Source of the DNA: an uncultured Oscillospiraceae bacterium
Lineage (GTDB): Bacteria; Bacillota; Clostridia; Oscillospirales; Acutalibacteraceae
Direction: 5' to 3'
Length of the DNA: 14,741 bases
Assembly (NCBI GenBank): GCA_900548085.1
Contig: URJF01000026.1
Span: 1 to 14,741, forward strand
Positions 1-7,183 of the stretch are shown piece by piece. Every line of letters starts with the position of its first letter. The first letter of the stretch is position 1. Position numbers and translations under genes: made by a program. A model generated the notes under the pieces. The model saw nothing but the letters and a program-made list of their open reading frames with translations. It was not told where the DNA came from and made no database searches.

Positions 1-2069
1 CCTGCTGCAACAGACGACTCTGAAACAATCTTAAACAAGCCTATCTGTCCACTGTTGGACACATGAGTACCGCCGCAGAACTCTGTAGAAAAGTCACCTG
101 CTTTTACTACACGAACAATGTCGCCGTATTTTTCGCCAAAGAGCATCATTGCGCCCATTTTTTTAGCCTCACCTATCGGCATCTCCTGCATAGTAACAGG
201 CTGTGCTGAAAGAATGAAATTATTTACTGTCATTTCAACCTTTGCGATTTCTTCGTCAGTCATAGGATTGAAATGGGTAAAATCGAATCTAACCTCGGTT
301 TCGTCAACAAGCTGACCTGCCTGCTCAACATGAGTACCGAGCACTTGGCGGAGTGCTGCCTGGAGGAGATGAGCAGCTGTATGATTACGCATAATAGCCT
401 TACGTCGTTCTGCGTTAATGCTTACACTGACTGTGTCGCCAACGCTGATAATTCCTCTGCTTACCTCTCCCTTATGGAGATAAATTCCGTCTGCATTTTT
501 TGCTGTATCGGCTACAATGAAGGCATTGTCGTCGCTGTTCTTAATTACACCACTGTCGCCTACCTGACCGCCGGATACTGCATAGAAAGTAGTCTTGTCG
601 AGGACTACCGTGCCCTTTTCACCTGCACCCAGCATATCTGCAAGCTCACCGTCAGCATTGACAATAGCCACTACCTTAGCGTCGCAGTCAAAATCCGTAT
701 AGCCTAAAAATTCTGTCTTAGCGGCGTCAATCTTTACACTGTTGCCTTTCCAAGCATCCTCGCCTGCGTCTTTTCTTGCGGCACGGGCAGTAGCCTTTTG
801 TGCGGCAAGGAGCGCATTGAACTTGTCATCGTCTACAGTAATTCCTCTTTCTTCGAGAATATCTTTAGTAAGATCAAGAGGGAATCCGTAGGTATCATTC
901 AGCTTAAAGGCATCCTCACCTGAGAAAACATTACCGTCCAGCTTATTGATATATTCGTCAAGCATTGCGAGACCTGCGTCGATAGTTTTTCCGAAAGACT
1001 CCTCCTCTGCAAGAACAACCTTTGTGATAAGCTCGGCCTTGTCTGCAAGCTCGGGATAAGCCACATGATTTTCGTGAATAACAGTGTCACAAACTTTGTA
1101 GAGAAACGGCTCATTCACGCCTAAGAGTCTGCCGTGACGACAAGCTCTGCGGATAAGGCGGCGAAGAACATAACCTCTGCCGTTGTTTGACGGGATAACA
1201 CCATCGCCAATCATAAATGTGGCAGAACGAATATGGTCGGTGATAACACGGAGAGAAACATCCTTCTTTTCATCCTCATGATACTTAGCACCGGAAATTT
1301 CGCTAATCTTTTTCATAATATTTTGGACTGTGTCAACCTCAAAAATATTGTCCACGTCCTGCATAATACAAGCGAGACGCTCGAGTCCCATGCCTGTATC
1401 AATATTCTTTTGCTTCAGCTCGGTATAGTTACCGTTGCCGTCATTGTTGAACTGGCTGAAAACATTATTCCAAAACTCAACGTATCTGTCGCACTCACAG
1501 CCTGGGCCGCAATCGGGAGAGCCGCAGCCGTACTTTTCGCCACGGTCAAAATAAATCTCGGAACAAGGGCCGCAAGGACCTGAGCCGTGCTCCCAAAAGT
1601 TATCCTCTTTGCCAAGGCGGACAATATGCGACGGGTCAACGCCGTTCTGCTTAGTCCAAATATCAAATGCTTCGTCATCATTTTCATAAATAGTGACATA
1701 GAGCTTATCTACAGGCATCTCAAGAACTTTAGTACAAAATTCCCAAGCCCAAGCTGTAGCCTCTTTCTTAAAATAATCTCCGAAAGAGAAGTTACCCAGC
1801 ATCTCAAAGAAGGTGCCGTGACGGTCTGTCTTACCTACCTGCTCAATATCAGGTGTACGAATACACTTTTGGCAAGTGGTAACTCTCGTGCGTGGGGGAG
1901 TAACCTCACCGGTGAAATATTTTTTCATAGGAGCCATACCGGAATTGATAAGAAGAAGGCTCTTATCGTTGTTTGGCACAAGAGAGAAAGAAGGGAGTCT
2001 GAGATGTCCCTTGCTCTCAAAGAAAGAGAGATACTTTTCTCTCAAATCATTTAGTGATGTCCATTCCAT
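1..2069 (-). CDS. alaS: Alanyl-tRNA synthetase, C-terminus cut off by the window edge
   Basis: Cytoplasmic class II synthetase that charges tRNA-Ala with alanine and hydrolyses mischarged Ser/Gly-tRNA-Ala. Read on the minus strand, the frame is open for 689 codons from an ATG at 2069 to the left edge. It begins MEWTSLNDLREKYLSFF and carries the class II motif 2 region (FFEMLGNFSFGDYF), motif 3 (DTGMGLERL) and a cysteine-rich insert (GCGSPDCGPGCEC) seen in many bacterial AlaRS. The editing domain has the zinc ligands HTAAH (H563, H567) and CGGTH (C665, H669). The family is usually about 870-880 residues, so the missing part is essentially the C-Ala domain, truncated by the window and not by mutation. 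A GAGG Shine-Dalgarno at 2077-2080, seven bases before the ATG, supports the start. The upstream gap is only 88 bases, too short for the T-box leader that often controls alaS in Bacillota. The long plus-strand frames over this region are shadows. Confidence 0.97.
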   Translation of the reverse strand, partial: MEWTSLNDLREKYLSFFESKGHLRLPSFSLVPNNDKSLLLINSGMAPMKKYFTGEVTPPRTRVTTCQKCIRTPDIEQVGKTDRHGTFFEMLGNFSFGDYFKKEATAWAWEFCTKVLEMPVDKLYVTIYENDDEAFDIWTKQNGVDPSHIVRLGKEDNFWEHGSGPCGPCSEIYFDRGEKYGCGSPDCGPGCECDRYVEFWNNVFSQFNNDGNGNYTELKQKNIDTGMGLERLACIMQDVDNIFEVDTVQNIMKKISEISGAKYHEDEKKDVSLRVITDHIRSATFMIGDGVIPSNNGRGYVLRRLIRRACRHGRLLGVNEPFLYKVCDTVIHENHVAYPELADKAELITKVVLAEEESFGKTIDAGLAMLDEYINKLDGNVFSGEDAFKLNDTYGFPLDLTKDILEERGITVDDDKFNALLAAQKATARAARKDAGEDAWKGNSVKIDAAKTEFLGYTDFDCDAKVVAIVNADGELADMLGAGEKGTVVLDKTTFYAVSGGQVGDSGVIKNSDDNAFIVADTAKNADGIYLHKGEVSRGIISVGDTVSVSINAERRKAIMRNHTAAHLLQAALRQVLGTHVEQAGQLVDETEVRFDFTHFNPMTDEEIAKVEMTVNNFILSAQPVTMQEMPIGEAKKMGAMMLFGEKYGDIVRVVKAGDFSTEFCGGTHVSNSGQIGLFKIVSESSVAA

Positions 2070-2126
2070 TTTTTTACCTCATATCTAAAAGCACAGTGTG
2101 CCGATTATCTGTTTATACAAAAGTTC

Positions 2127-2150
2127 AAGGGCAACGGTTGAGTTGCCCTT
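2127..2150 (-). terminator. Hairpin between the PC4-like gene and alaS, possible weak terminator
   Basis: A perfect 9-base-pair stem (AAGGGCAAC / GTTGCCCTT) with a 6-base loop starts 7 bases past the stop of the PC4-like gene. It is flanked by an A-tract on one side and a short T-run (ACTTTTG) on the other. Read leftward, in the direction of the genes, the T-run begins only after GAAC, so termination may be partial. Read rightward, the tail TTAGTTTTTA is better, but no rightward gene ends here. It could be a partial terminator of the ackA/PC4 transcript, a block to antisense transcription, or a processing site before alaS. Confidence 0.55.
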
Positions 2151-2157
2151 TTAGTTT

Positions 2158-2373
2158 TTAGAGTTTTTCTGCAATCTTGGTAAGTTCCAAAAGCTCGTCT
2201 TTTGTAAAGGTGAGACCCTTGCTCATCTTTGAATGGTCAGGAGACCAATCTCTGACATCAACCTTTGGCTCACGACCGTTCCAAGAAATCATATTAACCT
2301 CGCGTGTCCAGCCACGAGCAGTTTCGGAGATAACACCGAGATGCTCTGTGATTTCGTACTTAATTTCGGGCAT
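2158..2373 (-). CDS. PC4/YdbC-like single-stranded nucleic acid binding protein
   Basis: A 71-residue cytoplasmic protein (MPEIKYEITEHLGVISE...) that matches, from memory, the bacterial YdbC/PC4 family. This is a small beta-sheet plus helix fold related to the eukaryotic coactivator PC4, which binds single-stranded DNA or RNA as a dimer. Family-like elements are EHLGVISE near residues 10-17, the MISWNGREPKVDVRDWSP stretch (28-45) and the SKGLTFTKDEL segment leading into the C-terminal helix. A near-perfect AGGAGG at 2381-2386, seven bases before the ATG, makes the start secure. It lies 38 bases downstream of ackA with no terminator between them, so the two are probably cotranscribed. Its biological role in bacteria is poorly defined; general nucleic acid binding is the most that can be said. 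Confidence 0.85.
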   Translation of the reverse strand: MPEIKYEITEHLGVISETARGWTREVNMISWNGREPKVDVRDWSPDHSKMSKGLTFTKDELLELTKIAEKL

Positions 2374-2411
2374 TGTAGCTCCTCCTTTTCTTTAGTAAAT
2401 GTAAAATTGAA

Positions 2412-3641
2412 TTATTTTTTGTTTTTAAGTTCCATAACAATGTCTCTTGTGTCACGGGCAATCATAAGCTCCTCATCTGTAGCGAGGATGAACACTCTGA
2501 CTTTGTCGGTAGGCTCTGTAAGCTCTGCCTCAGCGCCCTTGATTGTCTTTTGGTTCAAGCCCTCATTGATACTAACGCCCATATAGCCGAGATAAGAACA
2601 AACCTTAGATCTGAGCCAAAATCCGTTTTCGCCGATACCGCCGGTGAATACGATAGCATCAACGCCGTTCATAGCTGCAATGTATGAGCCGATGAATTTT
2701 GCAATCTCATAAGCCTGCATCTCGTGAGCCAATGTGGCACGCTCGTTGCCGGCATTCTGTGCTGCACAAATGTCACGGTCGTCAGATGATACGCCTGAGA
2801 TAGCATTTACGCCTGACTGTTTGTTAAGAATCTCGTCCATCTGGTCCGGAGTAAGATTCTCTTTTTTCATAATATAAGTTACGGCTGAGGGGTCAACTCC
2901 GCCTGAACGAGTACCCATCATAAAGCCGTCCAATGGGGTGAATCCCATTGAAGTATCAACAACCTTACCGTTTTGGATAGCAGCGATAGATGAGCCGTTG
3001 CCCAAATGGCAGGTAATAATCTTAAGGTCCTCAATATTCTTGCCCATCTTGTCGGCAACACGGCGAGAAACAAATTTGTGTGAAGTGCCGTGGAAGCCAT
3101 AACGACGGATTCCGTACTTTTCGTAATACTCATAAGGGAGAGCATACATATATGCCTTAGGCGGCATAGTAGAATGAAAAGCGGTATCAAAAACAAATGT
3201 CTGCGGTACATCGGGTCCCACTACATCACGGCAAGCTCTGTAGCCCATAAGGTTAGCCGGATTATGAAGCGGAGCAAGAGGTGCAAGTTCTTCTACCTTA
3301 GCTTCGGCATCGGCATCAATAAGGACAGATTTTGTGAATGCTGCCGCACCCTGTACTACTCTGTGACCGATAGCGTCTATCTCATCGAAAGAATCAACAA
3401 CCTTGTGTTCACCCTCACTGAGTATGTATTTTACTTCGTTAAAGGCATCTACATGAGTAGGAAGCTCTTTGTCATAGGTGTACTTTTTGTCATTCACCTT
3501 AATGATAACATTTTCTTCGCCACCCTCGATTTTCATACCGATACGCTCGATAGCGCCTTTACAAAGGACAGATTCATCAGTCATATCCATGAGCTGATAT
3601 TTGAGTGATGAACTGCCGCAGTTAATAACCAAAATTTTCAA
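2412..3641 (-). CDS. ackA: Acetate kinase
   Basis: A 409-residue cytoplasmic enzyme that interconverts acetate + ATP with acetyl phosphate + ADP. In fermenters it normally runs toward acetate, yielding ATP. The full family signature is present: N7 within INCGSSSLK, R94 (GHRVVQG), D152 (FDTAFHSTMP), H184 (GFHGTSHKF), the phosphate-binding HLGNGSS (212-218), R245 (GTRSGGVDP), GGIGENG, and the C-terminal catalytic glutamate in ATDEELMIA (E390). Length is normal. The start is a TTG at 3641, chosen because MKILVINCGSSS is the canonical N-terminus and a GGAGGGG Shine-Dalgarno lies five bases upstream. A TTGACA/TATATT promoter precedes it. Phosphotransacetylase (pta), its usual partner, is not adjacent. 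The gene heads a leftward group with the PC4-like gene and perhaps alaS. Confidence 0.97.
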   Translation of the reverse strand: MKILVINCGSSSLKYQLMDMTDESVLCKGAIERIGMKIEGGEENVIIKVNDKKYTYDKELPTHVDAFNEVKYILSEGEHKVVDSFDEIDAIGHRVVQGAAAFTKSVLIDADAEAKVEELAPLAPLHNPANLMGYRACRDVVGPDVPQTFVFDTAFHSTMPPKAYMYALPYEYYEKYGIRRYGFHGTSHKFVSRRVADKMGKNIEDLKIITCHLGNGSSIAAIQNGKVVDTSMGFTPLDGFMMGTRSGGVDPSAVTYIMKKENLTPDQMDEILNKQSGVNAISGVSSDDRDICAAQNAGNERATLAHEMQAYEIAKFIGSYIAAMNGVDAIVFTGGIGENGFWLRSKVCSYLGYMGVSINEGLNQKTIKGAEAELTEPTDKVRVFILATDEELMIARDTRDIVMELKNKK

Positions 3642-3646
3642 AAAAT

Positions 3647-3653
3647 CCCCTCC
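3647..3653 (-). promoter_or_regulatory. Strong ribosome binding site fixing the TTG start of ackA
   Basis: The sequence GGAGGGG on the minus strand lies five bases before the TTG codon that begins the conserved acetate kinase N-terminus. It decides the start: no ATG or GTG in frame gives the canonical MKILVIN sequence. Confidence 0.8.
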
Positions 3654-3657
3654 GTGC

Positions 3658-3686
3658 TTGAAAAATCTATATTCACATGGTAATAT
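3658..3686 (+). promoter_or_regulatory. Predicted sigma-A promoter for tmcAL
   Basis: TTGAAA at 3658-3663 and TAATAT at 3681-3686, separated by exactly 17 bases, read toward tmcAL. The region is very AT-rich, so the -10 box could be placed otherwise; a TATAAT at 3687-3692 has a poor 23-base spacing. The -35 box lies within the ackA leader, just upstream of its ribosome binding site. Confidence 0.55.
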
Positions 3687-3695
3687 TATAATATA

Positions 3696-3724
3696 AATAT
3701 ATAATTTATAATAAGAAATGTCAA
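3696..3724 (-). promoter_or_regulatory. Predicted sigma-A promoter for ackA
   Basis: On the minus strand, a perfect TTGACA (3724-3719), a 17-base AT-rich spacer and TATATT (3701-3696) form a near-consensus promoter about 55 bases upstream of the ackA start. A second possible -10, TATAAT, lies at 3690-3685. The match is better than that of the opposing tmcAL promoter and fits a highly expressed fermentation gene. The two promoters face away from each other with their -10 boxes about 10 bases apart. Confidence 0.65.
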
Positions 3725-3742
3725 GTGAAAAAGGATAATTTT

Positions 3743-4795
3743 ATGAATTTAGGCATAATTTGCGAGTTCAATCCCTTCCACAAGGGGCACAGGCACCTAA
3801 TAGACAGCGTAAAAAATGACGGCGACGGAATAATATGCTGTATGAGCGGCAACTTTGTTCAGCGAGGCGAGCCTGCCGTGTACGAAAAATTCAGTCGTGC
3901 AAAAACCGCTGTAGAAAACGGTGCCGATTTAGTAATAGAACTGCCCACTCTGTGTTCTACCCAATCGGCTCAGGGATTTGCAAAAGCCGGTGTGACGATT
4001 TTGGAAAGCACGGGAATATGCGATATGCTCTGCTTTGGAGCAGAAAATGCAGACACAAGTGCACTGAAAAGCATAGCACAGGAAATCAAGCAAAGAGACA
4101 GTGAAATCAAAGAAGAACTGAAAAAAGGGATATCATACCCTGCTGCAAGGAGAAATGTTTTGGGCTCACATTTGTTGGACAGCCCAAACAATATTTTGGC
4201 TATAGAATACCTGACCTACGCAGCCATCCCCTGCCGTGCTGTAGAAAGAATAGGGAAAGGACATGACAGCGATGACAAAATTTTCAGTGCCTCCCAAATT
4301 CGAAAGGGACTGTCAATCGAGGAAATACACTCTCTGAAAAATTGTGAAAAAGCAATTTTGTATAAACTGAGGAGTATGGGTGCCGACGAATTTGCCAACA
4401 TTGAGGATGTAAGCGAGGGGCTGGAAAATCGTATTCTCCGTGCTGTACAGACCGGCACAAACACAAAAGAAATTTATGACCTGATAAAAACCAAACGATA
4501 TACTCACTCACGAATCAGGCGCATAATTTTGCGTTCATTCTTAGGCATAACAAAAGATATGCCTAAAGAGCCTAAATATATCAGAGTTTTGGCATTCAAC
4601 AAAAAGGGGCAAGAAATGCTGGCAGAGATGAAAAAGAAAGCAACTCTGCCGATAATCACAAAATACTCGGACTGCGGCGAGGACACAAAACCGCTGTTTG
4701 AAACTGAGTGCAAGTTCACCGACATATACAATCTAACCTCGGTGACACCCCTGCCCTGTGGCGAGGAACAACGGAAAAAAGTAATAATGCTATAA
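3743..4795 (+). CDS. tmcAL: tRNA(Met) cytidine acetate ligase (TmcAL, YlbM family)
   Basis: A nucleotidyltransferase-superfamily enzyme that activates acetate with ATP and acetylates the wobble cytidine (ac4C34) of elongator tRNA-Met, so that AUG and not AUA is read. The start MNLGIICEFNPFHKGHRHL carries the HxGH nucleotide-binding motif (H13-H16). It is followed by the family blocks MSGNFVQRGEPAVY, ADLVIELPT, CFGAEN and SASQIRKGL. The ATG at 3743 is preferred over the in-frame GTG at 3725, because an AAGGA box lies seven bases before it and family members begin right at this motif. The product is 350 residues against roughly 390-420 for the family; the shortening is mostly at the C-terminus and there is no frameshift. 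It is divergent from ackA, and both enzymes use acetate. Confidence 0.9.
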   Translation: MNLGIICEFNPFHKGHRHLIDSVKNDGDGIICCMSGNFVQRGEPAVYEKFSRAKTAVENGADLVIELPTLCSTQSAQGFAKAGVTILESTGICDMLCFGAENADTSALKSIAQEIKQRDSEIKEELKKGISYPAARRNVLGSHLLDSPNNILAIEYLTYAAIPCRAVERIGKGHDSDDKIFSASQIRKGLSIEEIHSLKNCEKAILYKLRSMGADEFANIEDVSEGLENRILRAVQTGTNTKEIYDLIKTKRYTHSRIRRIILRSFLGITKDMPKEPKYIRVLAFNKKGQEMLAEMKKKATLPIITKYSDCGEDTKPLFETECKFTDIYNLTSVTPLPCGEEQRKKVIML

Positions 4796-4798
4796 GAA

Positions 4799-4826
4799 AA
4801 GACGATACACTTAGGTGTATCGTCTT
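4799..4826. terminator. Bidirectional Rho-independent terminator between tmcAL and the kinase gene
   Basis: A perfect 12-base-pair stem (AAGACGATACAC / GTGTATCGTCTT) with a 4-base loop TTAG sits between two convergent genes. It starts four bases after the tmcAL stop and ends five bases before the kinase stop. Rightward it is followed by AGTTTTTAT, leftward by TTCTTAT after the stem's own TT, so it can end transcripts from both sides. Confidence 0.9.
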
Positions 4827-4831
4827 AGTTT

Positions 4832-7183
4832 TTATATATTCTCTTGTGATTCCTGTGTCTGATTAGATACTACTGAGGCTGTAAGCTGCTGCGGCTCCTT
4901 AGATTTAGGGAGCATCATACGAGCTTTGAACAAATCGCCGTCTATAGTTATATTCAGACAGCCGCCCATAGCCTTACATAAGCTGTCAGCAATAGATAAT
5001 CCTAAACCGTTTCCCTCTTGCGAACGAGACTTGTCGCCACGCACAAAACGCTTTGTCAACTCATCGGGAGTAATATTCAGCGGTCGTGATGAAATATTCT
5101 TAATCTCAAACACAGCGGCATCATGGAGATAATACACATCCGCATATACACGAGAACCTTTTACGGAATACTTGAGGGCATTGGACAAAAGATTATCAAC
5201 CACTCTGTAGGTCTTTGTTCCGTCGACAAAGGCAGACACATTAGTCTGGTCACCTTTAAAAATCAAATCAAGTTCGTTGTCGGAAAACTGCTGACTCTCC
5301 TCTACCACAGCCTCGGCAACAAGCTCGGACAAACTGATATTAACAGGGTTCAGATTTATTACGCCGGCATTTATTTTTGATGCCTCTATAAGATCATCAA
5401 CAAGTCGCTTTAGGGCAACCGCCTTTTCTTTAATTATGGCCACATAATCCTTTGTATTTTTAGGCAAGTCGCAATCCGACAGCAAATCGGAATAGGTGAT
5501 AATAGATGTAATAGGCGTCTTAATATCGTGCGAAACATTGGTAATAAGCTCAGTACGCATACGCTCGTCACGAACTGCCTTGTCTACAGCCGCATCCAAT
5601 TCTTTTTTGGAATAATGGAGAGATTCCAGGAGTGCAGAAAGGCTCTTGGGCAGCTTTTTTCTGTTAATTTGCGGCAAAGTATTGTTCCGTGATGCTTTGA
5701 TAATCTTGTCCAAATCCACAACATATCTTGTGACAAACACGGCACAAATAATGTTGAATATAACCAGCAAAACTACAGAAGCCAAATTCAGCGCATTGCC
5801 TATATCTGTGTAGCTTAACAAGAAAACAAAACTCAGCACAAGCAACACCGCATTGACCAAGAAATAGCACACAACCGCCACAATCAAGCCTGCCTTAAAG
5901 TTTTCGATTTTATAAGAAAATTTATTTTTGATTGAATCAATAATCTTTTTAATGAGCAAGAATATATAATAGCACAGAGTACCCTTATAAAACTTTTTAT
6001 CACTCTTGCAAAGGCGTACTGTAGAAGTGAAAAATTCCAATGCTACGGCATAAAGGCACGAAAAAGCTGCAGTAAGCAAATACGACTTTTGGGTATAATA
6101 GTCAATACTGTCCAATGTTGTCCCGCTCGAAAACCATTCTGCAAAGTAGAATATGCCAAAGCCGATTATCCCGGCAGAAAGCGCAAAGTGAATACCAAAT
6201 GGGATATAGTCTATGAAGGCAAGCTTAACCTTTTTGTTTTCCTGACGTTTTCCTGCCATTACAGTCGCAAGAACAAACAACACAACAGAAATCAAACTGC
6301 CTGCCACTGCGCCTATAAATTCATTCTTTATATTCTTAGAAAACAGTATATTATAGTTTTTGAGAATCTCGGCATATTTTCCGTTGCTTGTATCCACATA
6401 AAAATATGCATCTATTCCGTCATCAAAAGCTATTGAGTCACCAAACTCAAAGCCACGCATATTCTTTGACATTCGTATTTTGCCGTCCTCATATGTAATG
6501 GCGTAGTCTCGGTTGAGCACGCTCTTATATGTAACATTTTCGGGCAAATTGGATATGGTGGTTTTGCCGTAAACTATATGATAATACATACCGTCTATAC
6601 TGTCGAGAGACTGTGCATAGTCCTCGTACACATCGCCATAATGAGGAATAGCCGGCAACAGCGAAAAATCATCAAAGAGGTTGTTCAGCTTAGCTCTGAC
6701 ATCTTCTACACTGTCGTAGGGATAGAACTCATAATTACTGTAATAGACATAGTTAGAGGTTAGCCAATATGCATTGTCGCCGCAATCAAAACGATAGTCG
6801 ATAAAGAACGAGGAAACAGTCGTGTCGGAGCTGTCATCATTTTCGGATTCATCAAAATTTTGCTTATAGTGCTTAAAGCTTTTTAATTCTTTTTCGATAA
6901 AGTCAGCTTTTTTTGTGACAATCTGTTTTCGGTCGGAATCGGGAGTAAGATTGATCGCATACTTCATAACAGTATTCACATCACTAACATATGAATCATG
7001 AAAAGCGTGACTCGAAATAAAGTCCGGCATCTGATTGTTGTACAACAATTTGTCTGACTTAAAAAAGTTTGCGGCAAAATAGCAGTCGATAATCATTTTG
7101 CCGGAGCCGAAAAACAAACCGATACACAACAAACAGCATATGAACTTTGTGATAAAACTAATACTTCTGGATTTTGTATCCAA
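4832..7183 (-). CDS. Membrane sensor histidine kinase, VanS-like core with large sensor domain
   Basis: A 783-residue membrane kinase that should phosphorylate the regulator encoded just upstream. Order: membrane segment 1 (about 10-28); an extracytoplasmic domain (about 30-285) I do not recognise; segment 2 (about 288-310); further segments near 328-350, 365-385, 432-457 and 464-487; then a dimerisation/phosphoacceptor domain with H552 in NVSHDIKTPITS, and an ATPase domain with the N box (DNLLSNALKYS, N664/N668) and G2 box GNGLGLSIA (724-732). The classical G1 motif DxGxG is replaced by EIKNISSRPLN, which is also known in a Bacillota kinase subfamily, so activity is not excluded. The start is a TTG at 7183 with AGGTGG nine bases upstream (7193-7198), inside the regulator gene. 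This gives a 26-base overlap and likely translational coupling. A polar tail of about 25 residues follows the ATPase domain. The signal is unknown. Confidence 0.93.
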   Translation of the reverse strand: MDTKSRSISFITKFICCLLCIGLFFGSGKMIIDCYFAANFFKSDKLLYNNQMPDFISSHAFHDSYVSDVNTVMKYAINLTPDSDRKQIVTKKADFIEKELKSFKHYKQNFDESENDDSSDTTVSSFFIDYRFDCGDNAYWLTSNYVYYSNYEFYPYDSVEDVRAKLNNLFDDFSLLPAIPHYGDVYEDYAQSLDSIDGMYYHIVYGKTTISNLPENVTYKSVLNRDYAITYEDGKIRMSKNMRGFEFGDSIAFDDGIDAYFYVDTSNGKYAEILKNYNILFSKNIKNEFIGAVAGSLISVVLFVLATVMAGKRQENKKVKLAFIDYIPFGIHFALSAGIIGFGIFYFAEWFSSGTTLDSIDYYTQKSYLLTAAFSCLYAVALEFFTSTVRLCKSDKKFYKGTLCYYIFLLIKKIIDSIKNKFSYKIENFKAGLIVAVVCYFLVNAVLLVLSFVFLLSYTDIGNALNLASVVLLVIFNIICAVFVTRYVVDLDKIIKASRNNTLPQINRKKLPKSLSALLESLHYSKKELDAAVDKAVRDERMRTELITNVSHDIKTPITSIITYSDLLSDCDLPKNTKDYVAIIKEKAVALKRLVDDLIEASKINAGVINLNPVNISLSELVAEAVVEESQQFSDNELDLIFKGDQTNVSAFVDGTKTYRVVDNLLSNALKYSVKGSRVYADVYYLHDAAVFEIKNISSRPLNITPDELTKRFVRGDKSRSQEGNGLGLSIADSLCKAMGGCLNITIDGDLFKARMMLPKSKEPQQLTASVVSNQTQESQENI

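Noticed and set aside
1..2088. Several plus- and minus-strand frames of 70-155 codons over this stretch
   Set aside because: The whole stretch is one intact alanyl-tRNA synthetase frame on the minus strand with family motifs throughout; the others are shadows without ribosome binding sites or recognisable products.
2070..2157. T-box riboswitch upstream of alaS
   Set aside because: The gap is 88 bases, far shorter than a T-box leader, and no T-box consensus sequence was seen.
3725..3742. GTG at 3725 as the tmcAL start
   Set aside because: It would add six residues before the canonical family N-terminus, overlaps the ackA -35 box, and has no Shine-Dalgarno; the ATG at 3743 has AAGGA at proper spacing.
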